The translations under genes were made by a program, and so were the position numbers. DNA of 64,000 nucleotides from Laguncularia racemosa (Eukaryota; Streptophyta; Magnoliopsida; Myrtales; Combretaceae), in NCBI GenBank assembly GCA_037954665.1, contig JBBMOL010000038.1, positions 4,588,001 through 4,652,000 on the forward strand. The letters run 5' to 3'. How positions within the stretch are numbered: position 1 is the stretch's first letter; each line of letters opens with the position of its first letter. Under the pieces are notes generated by a model. It saw only the letters and a list, made by a program, of their open reading frames with translations, had not been told where the DNA came from and searched no databases. This document shows positions 12,830 through 24,580 of the stretch, piece by piece.

Positions 12830-13227
12830 TGTCACAATTCAAGGGTTTAGAGCAAGTATGGAGAGATCAATTTAGATAGAAAGTGTAGTAAGTGGCATCG
12901 GTAGAATAGTTTATTCTAGTGGTTAGGTTTTCTAAAGGTAAGTTTGGCCTCCTATAAATAAATTAGCCAGGAGCTAATGCCGCTTTCTTGATGATGGCCA
13001 AGGCAAGCCAAAATCAACTGAGGTAGTTGATCCTCTTAAATACACGATAGATCATAGCTAAACCAAGAGAGTACTATTGAAGTAAATGATAGGCTCGAAA
13101 GAGATCCTAAAATGATAGGAATAAGAAGGCTGACTTGACATCTCAAAATGAGATAATTATGTAAACTAAGGGATGGTTGAGCACTGCACGAGTATTTTAG
13201 GAGGGGAGAACCTCCTGTCCCATAACA
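12830..13227 (+). repeat. Left (5') LTR of the TRIM-like element
   Basis: Begins TGTCACAATTC and ends CCCATAACA. Shares with the right LTR the segments GTAGTTGATCCT, GAGATAATTAT and TAGGAGGGGAGAACCTC in the same order. Preceded by the CAAAG target duplicate. Confidence 0.85.
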
Positions 13228-13229
13228 AG

Positions 13230-13242
13230 TGGTATCAAAGCC
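13230..13242 (+). promoter_or_regulatory. Primer binding site (initiator tRNA-Met type)
   Basis: TGGTATCAAAGCC, two bases after the left LTR, differs at one base from the common plant site TGGTATCAGAGCC, complementary to the 3' end of initiator tRNA-Met. It sets the element's orientation as plus strand. Confidence 0.8.
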
Positions 13243-13352
13243 AACAATCTAGCTACATTAAGCCATCTAAATGTTATCCAAAAGTATCAATTAAGTAGGT
13301 AATTCTAGTGGATAGAAGAGTTCGTGTAGGTTAAACTTAGAGTAGCCACCAA

Positions 13353-16300
13353 TGAAATGCTCCAAAAATTTTGAAAAACTATACTAAAATTAAAGAAAAT
13401 AAGCAAAACAATAAGTACTTCTAGGCTAGGGTAGTAAGAATAACATTTTCACAATTCTAAAATTTTGAGAAAATTAACAATGAAAATTAAGTTACTTTAA
13501 TATATTAGTACCAAGAAAGACACATAAAAATAAATAAATCAATAAGTTAAATACTTAGTCTAATAAATTTTGAAACCAATAAATATAAGCTATATAAATA
13601 CGCAAATAATAATATAACATGTGGCCTAATTATAAACATTAGATATGAGTATGACAAATAAAACCGTAGGATTACATGAACACCATAAGAATTCTAATGA
13701 TAATTGAAAGTGACTATAAAATAAAATAAATATATATATAATTATGATATAATAATATGATCACCAATATAAAACTTTAACTCTAACACATTAAAGCTTC
13801 ATGGGTAAATTTAATAATAGAGAAAAGTTTTAGAAAGATTAATAATACATATTTATTATATATTAGCATTACTTTAATAATTTATGTATAAAAAAATTTT
13901 ATAACAAATAATAATGGACTTTAAAATAGAAAATAAGAAAGAAACAGAATCCGTTAGGTACTTATAATAAATAAGGAGTAAGAATTGAAAATTTAAATTT
14001 ATGATGGTTAAATATAATTTCTAAATATATATTTAAATTTAGAATATTTTATTTAATATACATATAAATTTTTATATAAAAATATTATAATTTAAATAAT
14101 TTAATAAAATATTAATACACATACCAATTAAACCCATAATTAGATATTTATATCGGTAACTTGTTTTTCTTAAAAGCTCTTTGTCTTTTCTCTCTCCTCA
14201 TTTCTTTTCTTTTCGTCTCCAAGTCAGACTCTTCCCCTTTTCTTTCTTTTTCCTTTCTCCTCTTCTTTTCTTCTTCCAGATTACGAACTTCACTTTTTCC
14301 CAAAAACTCCAAAAATTCATAACTTTCCTATATTAACTCCAAACCAAAAACCGTAAACACTATTACGATCCTTAGAAGAAGTACTTCACATCAAGACTCC
14401 ACTTGCTAGATAAATTTCAAATTCAAAATTTGACTTAAAAATTTACGCAAAAAAATATTTAGACTTAATTTTTATTTTAAATTTTATTAAGTTTAACTAT
14501 TAGAATAGCTCTAAGTTTGCTATTCATTTATTATTAGGTGAAAAAGATGAATTAATGCAACTTCTTGATGATTATTTTGACTTTTAAGACTAAAATATCA
14601 AGGTAAGTGAAAAACCCTATAATATACTATAATATTTTTATATTATTTGTAACATGTTATATACGTATATAATCTGTTGTGTTTAGTGTGATGTTATGAT
14701 AATTTTTTTTTCTTTTCTTCTTTCTTATTTCCTTTCCTTTCTTTTCTTTTCTTTTGCTTCCTATTGATGTTGCTTTTGTTGTTGTTTTTTTTTTCTTTTT
14801 CTTTTCCTTTCATTTTCCTTTTCCTTCCTTCTTCTAATAGATACATGCATACATGTATAATATATATAAACCTAATAATAGCTTATGGAAGAAAAATTTA
14901 AATATAACATAAAGTATATGTATGAATCCAAATTATAAATACATATATATAGATATATTAATTATAAGTCTCATAATTATATATATATGTATATATTTAT
15001 GATTGTGAAATTTATTATTTCTGAATTGTTGACCATTATAAAAAAATGAAATGATAAGGAAAATAGGAGAATATGTTCTGCAAACTTATCCCTCTAGCTA
15101 AATTAAAAATATATGTATATATATATAGGATTAGATAATATATATGTGTGTGTGTTTTTCCATATGAAAAGGCATGTGATCTTTTTTTTTACGAATTTTA
15201 GGATTTTGATGATTGAAGAATGGAATAAAAGGCTAGTGTAGTGAGATAAGTTAAGGATATTAAAAAGGTGTACATTTGGTTGCCTTATTTGGTTCTTAAA
15301 GGTAGATGATTGAACACTTAAGTAGTGGAGTGACTTAGCTGTTGCCAAGGAATAAAAACTGTAGATCAATCCTAATTAGTTAATTTGATAATTGATGGGA
15401 TTGGGCTGTACTATACTATTATTGATCTAACCTTGTATGTTGATTCATTTTTAAAATTTATTTCTTTATGATTTTGTTTATCTCATTTGCTAAATTTTAT
15501 CTAGTTGGTCTAGTCTTCCTTGCTTTATCAATGATGTGTAATGCTTGATTCTTCTTGTTGTTTTGCTTGTGAAATTGACTTGGGTTCTATTTGCTTGCCC
15601 TTAGAATTATGTTCTTTAAATACTTGAATAGTTTATTGTCTAGAATGTGGATTGGCTTGTAAAAATATATTGCTTGATCACCCTGAACTAACTAATTAAA
15701 GGATTATACCTAACTAAAATTGGACATGCATTGCATGATATATTGCATTGTGTTGAAGGCTTCCACTACTACAAGGCACACCGAAAGTAATCAAGAGGGA
15801 TTACCGTTCTACCATTGGTGAATTAAGTGACTTAGGGATTATCGCGCCTTTGGAAATTCCAAGTTTGGCCTATCCTTGAGGGTGTGTGTGCTCAATATAC
15901 AGTTAAGGCACCTAGAGCATAAGAATGATATGTGTGCTTAGTGAGCTAATAACACTTGGAGCTTAAGGAATATGGATTAAAAGATAATTTATATTAAAGA
16001 GACAAGATGAAAATGAATAGAATGTGAGACCTGGGCATTAATGGCTATGATGAGAATCCCTAACCCAAGGTCAAGAGGGTGCTAAACCCTAAACTTCACA
16101 CTAGTTACTAGAAGACTGCATGTGATATTATATTTGATATGATTGCTTATGCATAGCATATAATTAAAAACTTGTTTGGAATTGCATTTGCATATGTATT
16201 ATTGAGAGTATTTCACTCCCATCTCACTAAGTCGTAGTGTACTCACCCCTCAATAGATTATTTTGCAAGAAAAATTCAAAATCTTGGGATAGGATAAGAG

Positions 16301-16669
16301 ATGATGTGACTAGCAACCATAATCAAGAGTGATATAGTAAAATATGTATTAATAGATTATTTAGATGAAATTTTATTCTTAAGAACTCAATGTAGAAGTT
16401 AAATTTGTAAAACTTAGATGTGTTTTTTTCATTTTACTGTTTTAGTAAAGGGTTCCGATTTTCTGTGATTTGGGTCAGTCATAGAGCATGGGAATTCATA
16501 GTTATATTTTTATTATATAATTCTATGCAATATAACTAGTTGTAATTGAGTAAATATTTAATCAAATTCTTGTGACCTCTAACTTGTAAGGCGATTATCA
16601 TATAACGAGTGTACATGTGATGTGATAGCTTTTAGTATAAACTTCCACTCCCCCCCCTAGGGTGTGACA
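13353..16669. mobile_element. 3.3 kb insertion nested in the TRIM-like element (solo LTR or non-autonomous LTR element)
   Basis: The block starts TGAAATGCTCC and ends GGTGTGACA. It is flanked by the 5-bp direct repeat ACCAA (13348-13352 and 16670-16674), so it has TG...CA ends and an LTR-type target duplication. I found no internal primer binding site, no pair of internal LTRs and no retroviral coding domain. The content is AT-rich with a long pyrimidine-rich stretch at 14180-14280 followed by leader-like DNA, as seen inside long plant gypsy LTRs. A solo long LTR is therefore my preferred reading; a deleted element is the alternative. Orientation is undecided. Confidence 0.6.
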
Positions 16670-17050
16670 ACCAAAGCGAGGATATTATTGTCAAATAGTA
16701 GTTGTGTCATAAGTCAAATGACTCGTGTGGCAGAAGCTTAAGAGGAGAAGTGAGCCATCAAAGGGAGGATATCATCGTTAGAGGGTAATAGTGTTGCGAG
16801 TCAATTGTAGCAATATCTACTCAAAGTCTTTATGAAGTGTAAGTGTAAGTCTCTTTATTATTGGACAATTCAATAAGAGGAGATCCAAGAGGATAAAGAC
16901 AAGGGTAAGGTCGAGGGGAAACTTATGGAAGCTCAAAGTCCTAGTGCAAATAATCTTGGGTGAAGTTTAATAATGGGTGGAGAAAGGTTGGCAATCTTGA
17001 CAAGTGGGTAGTGGTAAGATATTAGCCTCATGGTGAGTGCACCATAAATT

Positions 17051-17064
17051 TAGGTAGGGGAAAG
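17051..17064 (+). promoter_or_regulatory. Polypurine tract of the TRIM-like element
   Basis: TAGGTAGGGGAAAG lies directly before the right LTR, where plus-strand DNA synthesis would be primed. Confidence 0.7.
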
Positions 17065-17460
17065 TATCACAGTGCAAAAGTTTAAAGCAAGCATAAAGGG
17101 AACAACTCAACTAAAGAGTGTAGTGAATGGCATCAATATAATAGTTTGTTTTAGGGGTTGGGTTCTCTAAAGGCAGGTTTATTCTCTCATGAATAAACTG
17201 ATCAAGAGTTGATACCACTCTCTTGATGATGGTTGCGACAGGCTGAAACCAGTTGAGGTAGTTGATCCTATTAAACATATAATGGATCATGGTTAAGTCA
17301 AAAGGCACTCTTGAAATGAAAAATGGGCTTAGAACAGATATTGAAAGGATAGGAAAAAAAGATTAGTTTAACATCTAAAAATGAGATAATTATATGAATT
17401 AATGGATAGTCGAGTGCCACATAGGTACTTTAGGAGGGGAGAACCTCTTGTCCCATAACA
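17065..17460 (+). repeat. Right (3') LTR of the TRIM-like element
   Basis: Begins TATCACAGTGC, where the left copy has TGTCACAATTC (the expected terminal TG is mutated to TA), and ends TCCCATAACA. It is followed by the CAAAG target duplicate. Confidence 0.85.
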
Positions 17461-17545
17461 CAAAGGGTGGTGATTTTAGTGGTGCATACAAGATGTTCGA
17501 TGAAAAATCTGACTACCAACTTGATAGATGCATGTGCATATTTGT
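17461..17545 (+). pseudogene. PPR pseudogene 1, continuation after the insertion
   Basis: Reads KGGDFSGAYKMFDE, matching AKGGDFGSAYKVFDE of the intact PPR protein encoded at 52415-53848. It joins exactly onto the broken end at 12829 when the LTR element and one CAAAG copy are removed. Homology fades after about 17545, so the 3' half of this PPR copy is missing. Between here and 17792 lies sequence related to the region upstream of REM gene B. Confidence 0.7.
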
Positions 17546-17833
17546 TGGGTTTCATAATTGTGTCAATGTCCACATCTATATGGTCTAGGAACTACCCAAG
17601 TAAGTAGAGTCTAGATAATAAATGTCATTAGGTTCCGTACTTGTAGATCTAATCAAACATATATTTTCTTTGCAGAGCAAATGATCAATATCTATAAAGT
17701 ATTATAGTGTTAAAAGTTGGCAAGGCACTCTTCTTCAACTCAATGCAGCTCCATTCCATTTTTAAATTCAAGAAAGCAACTTTACTCTTGAAATGGAAGA
17801 AGAAGCCCAGCTCAAGTATTATGAGTCTTAGAC

Positions 17834-18375
17834 TGTTAGCGGATCTTTTCGAGGACTTAGTTACCAGTGGTTTAAGATTTAAATCGGGCTCTATCCCTTT
17901 AGAACAAGAATCCCACCCTTGTTTCCCTATGTTTACCGAAGGTGAGAGCTTGTTAGAAAGAACCCTAGATCTCTAAGACTTGTTTGGGTTAGATTCAAAA
18001 GTTAGCTACCTTTTGATTCCTTTTCTTTTTTGTTAAATACATCCAAATTTAAGGGTAGGGGGCTTGGTTACTAATCACCTTCCTATCTTCACTCCTACTA
18101 CCTTATCCACATGCCATATCCTAACAATTATCCCTACATAGCATGACCCTAACTGCCCATGCACACACATTTAGAAATCCGGTAGCTTTCTACACACACA
18201 AATATAGACTACACGACATACATAGACTACACAACACACACATTTCTACTGCATGGACACCTAACATTAACATGTCACCCTTAAACTCAAACACTGTAGA
18301 GCCAACCCTTGATCATTCTTCCTATTCTTGTATGTGTACACCTTCATAAGAGTGGTGGCATGTTGTTGCCTAACA
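17834..18375 (-). repeat. 3' LTR of the gypsy element in REM gene A
   Basis: 542 bp, nearly colinear with 22474-23019. It contains a CACACA-rich patch (18160-18250) that also occurs in the other LTR. Confidence 0.9.
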
Positions 18376-18399
18376 TGGCTCCCTCCCTCAAGATTACGC

Positions 18400-21300
18400 C
18401 TGACCTCAGGTGCGAAGTGAGGGTAGTGGTGACAGAGCATCGTCGCATCTTCCCAGGATGCTTCGGCGGGAGAGTAACCTTCCTAGTGGATCAAGACTTC
18501 AGGTTGAGAGTTGCTGTGGTAAGCTTTGAGGATGGCTTGCGACAGGGGCACATCGTGTCCTTTGTTGGTGAGAGGAATATAAGGCTAAGTTGGGGGTTGG
18601 CTAATGAAGCGCTTGAGGTTGGAGACATAAAATATTGGGTAAAGTTTGTTAGCGGGGGGTAGGTGCAATTTATATGCCATCAACCTGATATGTGCATTGA
18701 TTGGAAAGGGGCCATAAAACTTCGATGACAACTTGTGAGTTTTTGTAACCAATAAAGAGGATTGGCAATATAACTGCAATCGAAGGAGGACCAAGTCGCC
18801 TAGATTGAAGTAAACATCCATGTGCTTGGAATCATATTGTACTTTCATGAGGTGTTGGGCGTGCAGTAGTTGGTTACACAAGTTAGTGCGCATAGCATCT
18901 CGATCCATCAAAGCTTAATCCACCGCTTCTAACTTAGTTTGGTCGAAAGTGTAGGAGATGAGGCGTGGAGGAGGGCGACCATAGACTACGTAGAAGGGGG
19001 TGGTCTTAAGGGATGAGTGATGCCCCATGTTGTAGCAATACTCGACCCAAGGGATCTAATTGGTCCAACGTCTTAGTCAATCACTAATAAAGCAATGGAG
19101 ATACATCTTAATGGTACGGTTGATAACTTCAGTTTAACCATCACTTTAGGGGTGATGGGCAGATGAAAATGAGAGCTCGGTGCTACTGAGCTTGAAGAGT
19201 TCCTACCAAAACAAGCTGGTGAACGTGACATCCCTATCACTTACAATAATCTTGGGGAGTCCGTGAAGGCGAAAAACCATGTCAAAGAAAATCTTGGCAA
19301 CTGAAACAGTAGTATAGGAGTGACTCATGGGAATAAAGTAGGCGTATCAGTTTTACCATGGGATAGGGGAAGTGCGTCTATGAAGTCCATTAAGATGTCA
19401 GACCAAACTTGGTAAGGCATCGGTAGGGGTTGTAGGAGGCTTACTAGCTGAAGGTGTTCAGCCTTGTGTCGTTAGCCGGTGGGGGAAATGTGTATCAGAT
19501 CTCTTACTTGCTAATTCATACCCTTCTAATAGAAGTCCCGACTGATGTGATAGAGTGTACGTTGATGGCCTTCATGGATTGATCGTGGATGACATGCATA
19601 ACGATGCAGCAAAGTGCAGAGTTCGGCTCTAAATAGACTCTATCTTTGTAAAAAAAAGAGGTTTGCTTCCACGCACCACTAAGGACCATTCTGGTTGTTT
19701 TGGATCCACTGGCAAAGATCTTGTATGGTGAGGGAAGAAGTGGTCTCATCCCTAATCAGGTCAAATAGATGCAGCTACAAGGTAGGAATGACAAAACTTT
19801 TGGCTCTAGCTTGCTCTCAATGTGAAAGGGCATCAACTACTCGGTTATGCCTTCCCAATTGGTATTGGACATCAAAGTCGAACCCCATTAACTTGCTAAC
19901 CCAATGCTGCTGGGGTGAAGTCGTGATTTGCTACTCCAAGAGGAACTTTAAACTATAGTGATCTATCTTGACAATGAACCTTCGTCCCCATAAGTAGGCT
20001 CTCCAATGCCTCACGGCCTTTATCAAGGTAATCAATTCCTTCTCATAAGTTGGTAACTTCATATGTCACTACACGAAGGGGTGATTAAAGAAGGAAATAG
20101 GCTGTTGTACTTGTTACAAGATAGTCCCAATGCCACTATTGGAAACATCACACTCTAGTATGAAAGTCTGGGAAAAATCTGGAAGTCTCAACACTGGGGT
20201 TTGGGTCAGGGCATCTCTTAGCACAATGAAGGCTCGGTCTAACTCTTCAGTCCACACAAAGCTATTTCTGCACAGTATCTTTATCAAGGGTTCTGCAATC
20301 ATGCCATAGTTTTGAATGAATTTGCGATGGTACCCGGTTAGTCCCAACAATCCTTGCAGGGCTGTGATGGTTGTCGATTTTAGCCAAGCTTACACTGCTA
20401 CAATCTTTTAGGGGTCGGCTTCCACACTTGCAACAGATATCTGATGGCCGAGGTAGATAACTTGCCTTTGCCCGAAGCTACACTTAGACCTTTTAAGGAA
20501 CAATTGGTGTTGTTTAAGCATGGAGAAGACCAGGTTGAGGTGCAGTAGGTGTTTCACCTAAGAGTGACTGTAGACAAGGATATCATCAAAAAATACCAAA
20601 ACAAATTTCCTAAGGAATCCCTTAAATACCTCATTCAAGAGGGCTTAGAAGGTGGAAGGGGCGTTGGTGAGCTTGAAGGGCATGACCAAGAATTTGAAGT
20701 GGTCGTGATGAGTTTAGAAGGTTGTCTTTTCCACATCCGTCAACCACATCCTTACTTGATGATACCCTAAAGCCAAGTCTAACTTGGAGAAATAGCACGC
20801 CCCATGTAATTCTTCCAAGAGCTCTTCAATAACCGAGATTGGAAACTTGTCTTTAATGGTCTTTTCATTCAAGGCACGATAATTGATGTAAAAGCACCAG
20901 GTGTGGTCTATCTTCCTGACCAACAGCACAGGATAGGGGGGTAATGGCATGGTCACAAGACCAAGGTAGAGGGAGACCTAGTGGGGTTTGGAAGATGTCT
21001 TCAAAGGTGGTGAGTAGCTGCCGCAATTCATGTGTTTGATCAACCTCTCTGATAACTGCAGCAAGCCTTAATAATTCAGATGGCCCTATTATCCTCTACA
21101 GTTTAACCATCTTAGCCCCTTACTGGAACATCATCCTCATGGAAGAGAAATCTCAAGCAATTGGTCCAAGGGATTTCAGCCAATTAACCCCTAAGATAAC
21201 CCCTATTCCATAGAAGGGTAGGGAGTACAAATCTAGGTGGAATGGCACTCCGTCGACCAGCAACAATACCTCTCGACATATGCCTTCACTTCTGATCCTT

Positions 21301-22390
21301 TCTCCATTAGCTACCACCACCTACAGCTTGGTACAGGGCTCCACTCGTAAGCCTACCTATGACACTAGTGGGGCGCTAATGAAGCTGTAGGTGCTCCCCG
21401 AATCCACTAATACCCCTATCTCCTGCCCTAAAACGTGTCCCAGAACCTTCATTGTTTATGCCTTTGCCAACCCTACCATGGCTTGGAGTGAGATTTCCAG
21501 TTCGCCTTCAGCTTCTTCCTTTTGGTTATCTCCTACCCTTGGGTTCAACTTGTTCTCTTCTTCTTCACACTCTAGCAAAAAGAGTCACTTGCATTTGTGC
21601 CCTACTGTGAAAGGCTCATCACAGTTGAAGCATAGGCCTTTGGCTCGGCATTCTTTCAGATCCGGTTTGCTCAACCTCCAGATGAAAGGTAGCCACACTA
21701 CCCCTGGATTGGTGGCTAGCAGGCGCAGTTTTCCCCCCATGTTGTCTTTAGCTAGTAGCCCTCGCTTCTCATACAGCCTTGCTAAGCTCATGGCCTCCGA
21801 GAGACTCGAAGGCTGGTGGAGTTCTAATTCCACCGCAATGAAGTCCTTTAACCTACTGATGAAGATACCAATCTCACTTTCAGTTGTGAGTGTCCCAATT
21901 TGCACAGACAACTATTCAAATTTTCACTAGTAACTGTCTACCGTGGTCGCTTGCCTCAATTTAGCTAATTCTCCTATCTTATTGCTTTGAATAGGAGGGC
22001 CAAACCTTTAGTCACATAGGCGTTTAAACTCCAACCAACTCCCAACCGCGTTTTCATGCTCTAGTTTCATGAACCACAATTGTGCACCCCCTTCCAAGTG
22101 GAAGGCTGTGAGTTCCACCTTATCCCCATCCCTCACGAGTTGGTGTTTGAAGAATTGTCCACTACAATTAAGCCACACCAACAGATCAGTGCTTCCATCA
22201 TATTAAGAAAGTCCCATTTGGTGTACTTGGGAACCTCTGATCTATGCTCACGCCGTTCTTCCACCTGAGCATCTTCTCCTGTCTCCGACGTCTGCTCAGG
22301 TTGCTTGGACGTTGATCCTTCTCTTGACAAGGTCTTTACCCGTGCTACCAATTATTCCTGTTGGGCTTCCATTCGTGCCATGTGCAACCT
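18400..22390 (-). pseudogene. Gypsy gag-pol, broken
   Basis: Order on the minus strand: gag (22351 downward) with a CCHC-type knuckle LCFNCDEPFTVGHKCK ending at 21585; aspartic protease with an intact VLVDSGSTYSFI near 21400; reverse transcriptase with INYRALNEKTIKDKFP (20956-20714) and the catalytic box VFFDDILVYS near 20590; the RT to RNase H link GYHRKFIQNYGMIAEPLIK and ECDVSNSGIGTIL (20350-20114); integrase with VWSDILMDFIDALP near 19400; the GPF-type integrase tail FYGPFPINAHI (18911-18585); and a chromodomain-like end VLIH-stop-EGYSPAEASWED near 18450. The tail with a chromodomain points to the chromovirus branch. Frameshifts separate most of these domains, so no full polyprotein is possible. 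Confidence 0.9.
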
Positions 22391-22473
22391 GTCCTCCTGA
22401 TACATTGCCACGAGAATCTCCAACTACTATTATACCTTCTTCAAGTCCTTCATGCCTAGCTCTGATACTAATA

Positions 22474-23019
22474 TGTTAGCGGATCTTTTCAAAGACCTAG
22501 TTACTGGTGGTTTAAGATTTAAATCAGGCTCTATGCCTTTAGAACGAGAATCCTGCCCTTGTTTCCCTATGTTTATAGAAGGTAAGGGCTCGTTAAAGAG
22601 AACCCTAGATCTCTAAGACTTGTTTGGGTTAGATTCAAAAGTTAGTTGCCTTTTTATTCCTTTTCTTTTTTGTTAAATACATCCAAATTTGAGGGGGGTG
22701 GGGAGGTGATTACTAACCACCTTCCTGTTTTCACTCCCATTACCTTATCTACATGCCATATCCTAACAACTATCCCTACATGGCTTAACCCTAACTGCCT
22801 ATGCACACACATGCACAAATCCGGCAGCTCTCTACACACACACATACAAACTACACGACACACACAAACTACATGACACACACATTTCTACTGCATGGAC
22901 ACCTGACATTGACACATCACCCTTAGACTCGAACATTGGAGAGTCAACTCTTCTAACCATTCTTCTTATTCTTGCATGTGTACACCTTCATAGGAGTGGT
23001 GGCAGGTTGTTGACTAACA
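22474..23019 (-). repeat. 5' LTR of the gypsy element in REM gene A
   Basis: 546 bp; partner of 17834-18375. Its outer end is followed directly by the interrupted exon 1 of gene A (ACTCCCCATTTCTTCAAG at 23023). Confidence 0.9.
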
Positions 23020-24580
23020 CAGACTCCCCATTTCTTCAAGATAATTCTTCCTAAGACCCTTCAAAATGGAAAGCTTGTAAGAGCTTCTCTTGCATCTTTT
23101 GCTTTGTACATATGTGGTTTTAGGTGCTTCATTTAGTACCTATGTACATTTATATAAAGCTCCTGTTTCATAACGTACATGCAGAGTTTTCCGAAGAGAT
23201 TTGTACAACACAATGGAAGAAGTTTATGTTTAAGTAAGGTTTACTTAAGGGTCCCATCTGGTGATGTATGGGAAGTGGAGTTACATAGGGAAGAAGATGG
23301 TGGCATGTGGCTGCATAATGGTTGGCAAGAGTTTGTAGAGTTCTACCACATAAAATTTGGTTATTTCTTAGTTTTTGGTTACTAAGGGAACTCAGAATTT
23401 CAAGTTCTCATATTTGATAAGGCTACTTCAGAGATTAAGTACCCATACAAATGTATTAATGACAACAAAAATTATGCTGATGTTGGTCCATGCGTGTCAC
23501 CCGTCATGCCTGAGGTAGAAGAAAGTGATGCTGAAATGGTGGTTGATCTTAATGCATGTAACTTAAATGCTTGTAATTGTATGTTTTCGAAGACATGCAG
23601 CCAGAATACTAACTGCTCCAAAGAATGGTATGGAGGTATGTCAAATTTATCTCCATAATAGCATGATTTTCATGTAAACAGTTTCTTCTGGTTGCTTCAA
23701 ATTGCTTGTCTAATCTTCTGCCAAATGATGATTATGACAATGGAGACTCGGGTGACTCGAAGAGCTTTGGTCCAAAGAAGTCCAGAGAAACACTTGAAGC
23801 CGTTATTAGATCCAGATCCTTCCATTCGCCAAATCCGCATTTTCAAATTATCATGCAATCAACTTATCTCAGCTTCAATTTTATTCTGGTGAGCTTCGTT
23901 GAATATTTTATTACATAAACAAAACAGTGAGAAGTGCAAGAGAACTTCTCCATAAAATATTGAGTTTTTCTAACCCCACCACCCCCGCCCACTGTCTTAC
24001 TAACATAGTCTCATCTTCATTCCATAATCGTCCTTATGATGCAGAATCTTCCTGCTATTTTTATAAGGGATCATATTGGCCAAGAAGAATGTTATCCGAA
24101 ACTTTTCATTACTAGCAGGAGATTCTGGACCGTGAAGTGCCGTTTTAGAATGTGGGGTAACAAGCCAACAGCAAAATTCCACATGGGCTGGAAGCCTTTT
24201 GCCAGGGATAACAACTTGGATGTAGGTGATGTTTGCATCTTCGAGTTAATTGATAGTGTTAAAGTTCATTTTCAAGTTACCATTTTCAGATCAGCGGTGG
24301 ATAGACGTTTCAGTCCTTATACTGGTGAGTAAACAATATATTGCTCTGATTTTTAACGTCCAACAAAATTTGGTGAGTCGATAAAATAAAGGAAGCGAAT
24401 TAATTGAACATGTGAAGTTTAAGACTTGTGCTCCAACCAGTTGGAGTTACACATGCAAATGATTCAGAATTTTTATTAAGATTTCACTTCCAGGCTGCCA
24501 ATTTGAAACCAAATATGGAAGATATTTATCTTATAGAATTTTCAGAGAAGTGGCTATGCCTTTAAATAATGATAACTAGT

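Larger units (their letters stand above)
12830..17460 (+). mobile_element. Small non-autonomous LTR retrotransposon (TRIM-like), itself interrupted
   Basis: Two related direct repeats of 398 and 396 bp bound this element. It is flanked by a perfect 5-bp duplication, CAAAG, at 12825-12829 and 17461-17465, and it sits inside the PPR pseudogene. A primer binding site follows the left LTR and a purine tract precedes the right LTR. Most of the interior (13353-16669) is a separate later insertion; without it the element would be only about 1.3 kb with roughly 0.5 kb between LTRs and no coding sequence. That size and emptiness fit a terminal-repeat retrotransposon in miniature or a similarly deleted element. 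By eye the LTRs differ at many positions, so the insertion is old. Confidence 0.85.
17834..23019 (-). mobile_element. Full-length Ty3/gypsy element (chromovirus-like)
   Basis: A 5.2 kb element read on the minus strand. It has 546-bp (22474-23019, 5') and 542-bp (17834-18375, 3') LTRs that begin TGTTAGCGG or end TAACA in plus-strand view. Flanks are TAGAC (17829-17833) and CAGAC (23020-23024), a 5-bp duplication with one change. On the minus strand the primer binding site (about 22471-22460, TAGTATCAGAGCT) follows the 5' LTR, and a purine tract (GAGGGAGGGAGCCA, 18376-18389) precedes the 3' LTR. About one base in ten differs in the first 170 bp of the two LTRs by eye, so the insertion is not recent. 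Confidence 0.92.

Noticed and set aside
21391..21930. 179-codon open frame on the plus strand
   Set aside because: It is antisense to the gypsy gag and protease region, whose minus-strand motifs (zinc knuckle, DSGS) are clear.
22654..22881. Cysteine and valine-rich open frames
   Set aside because: Produced by the CACACA-rich patch inside the gypsy LTR; the same patch occurs in the other LTR.
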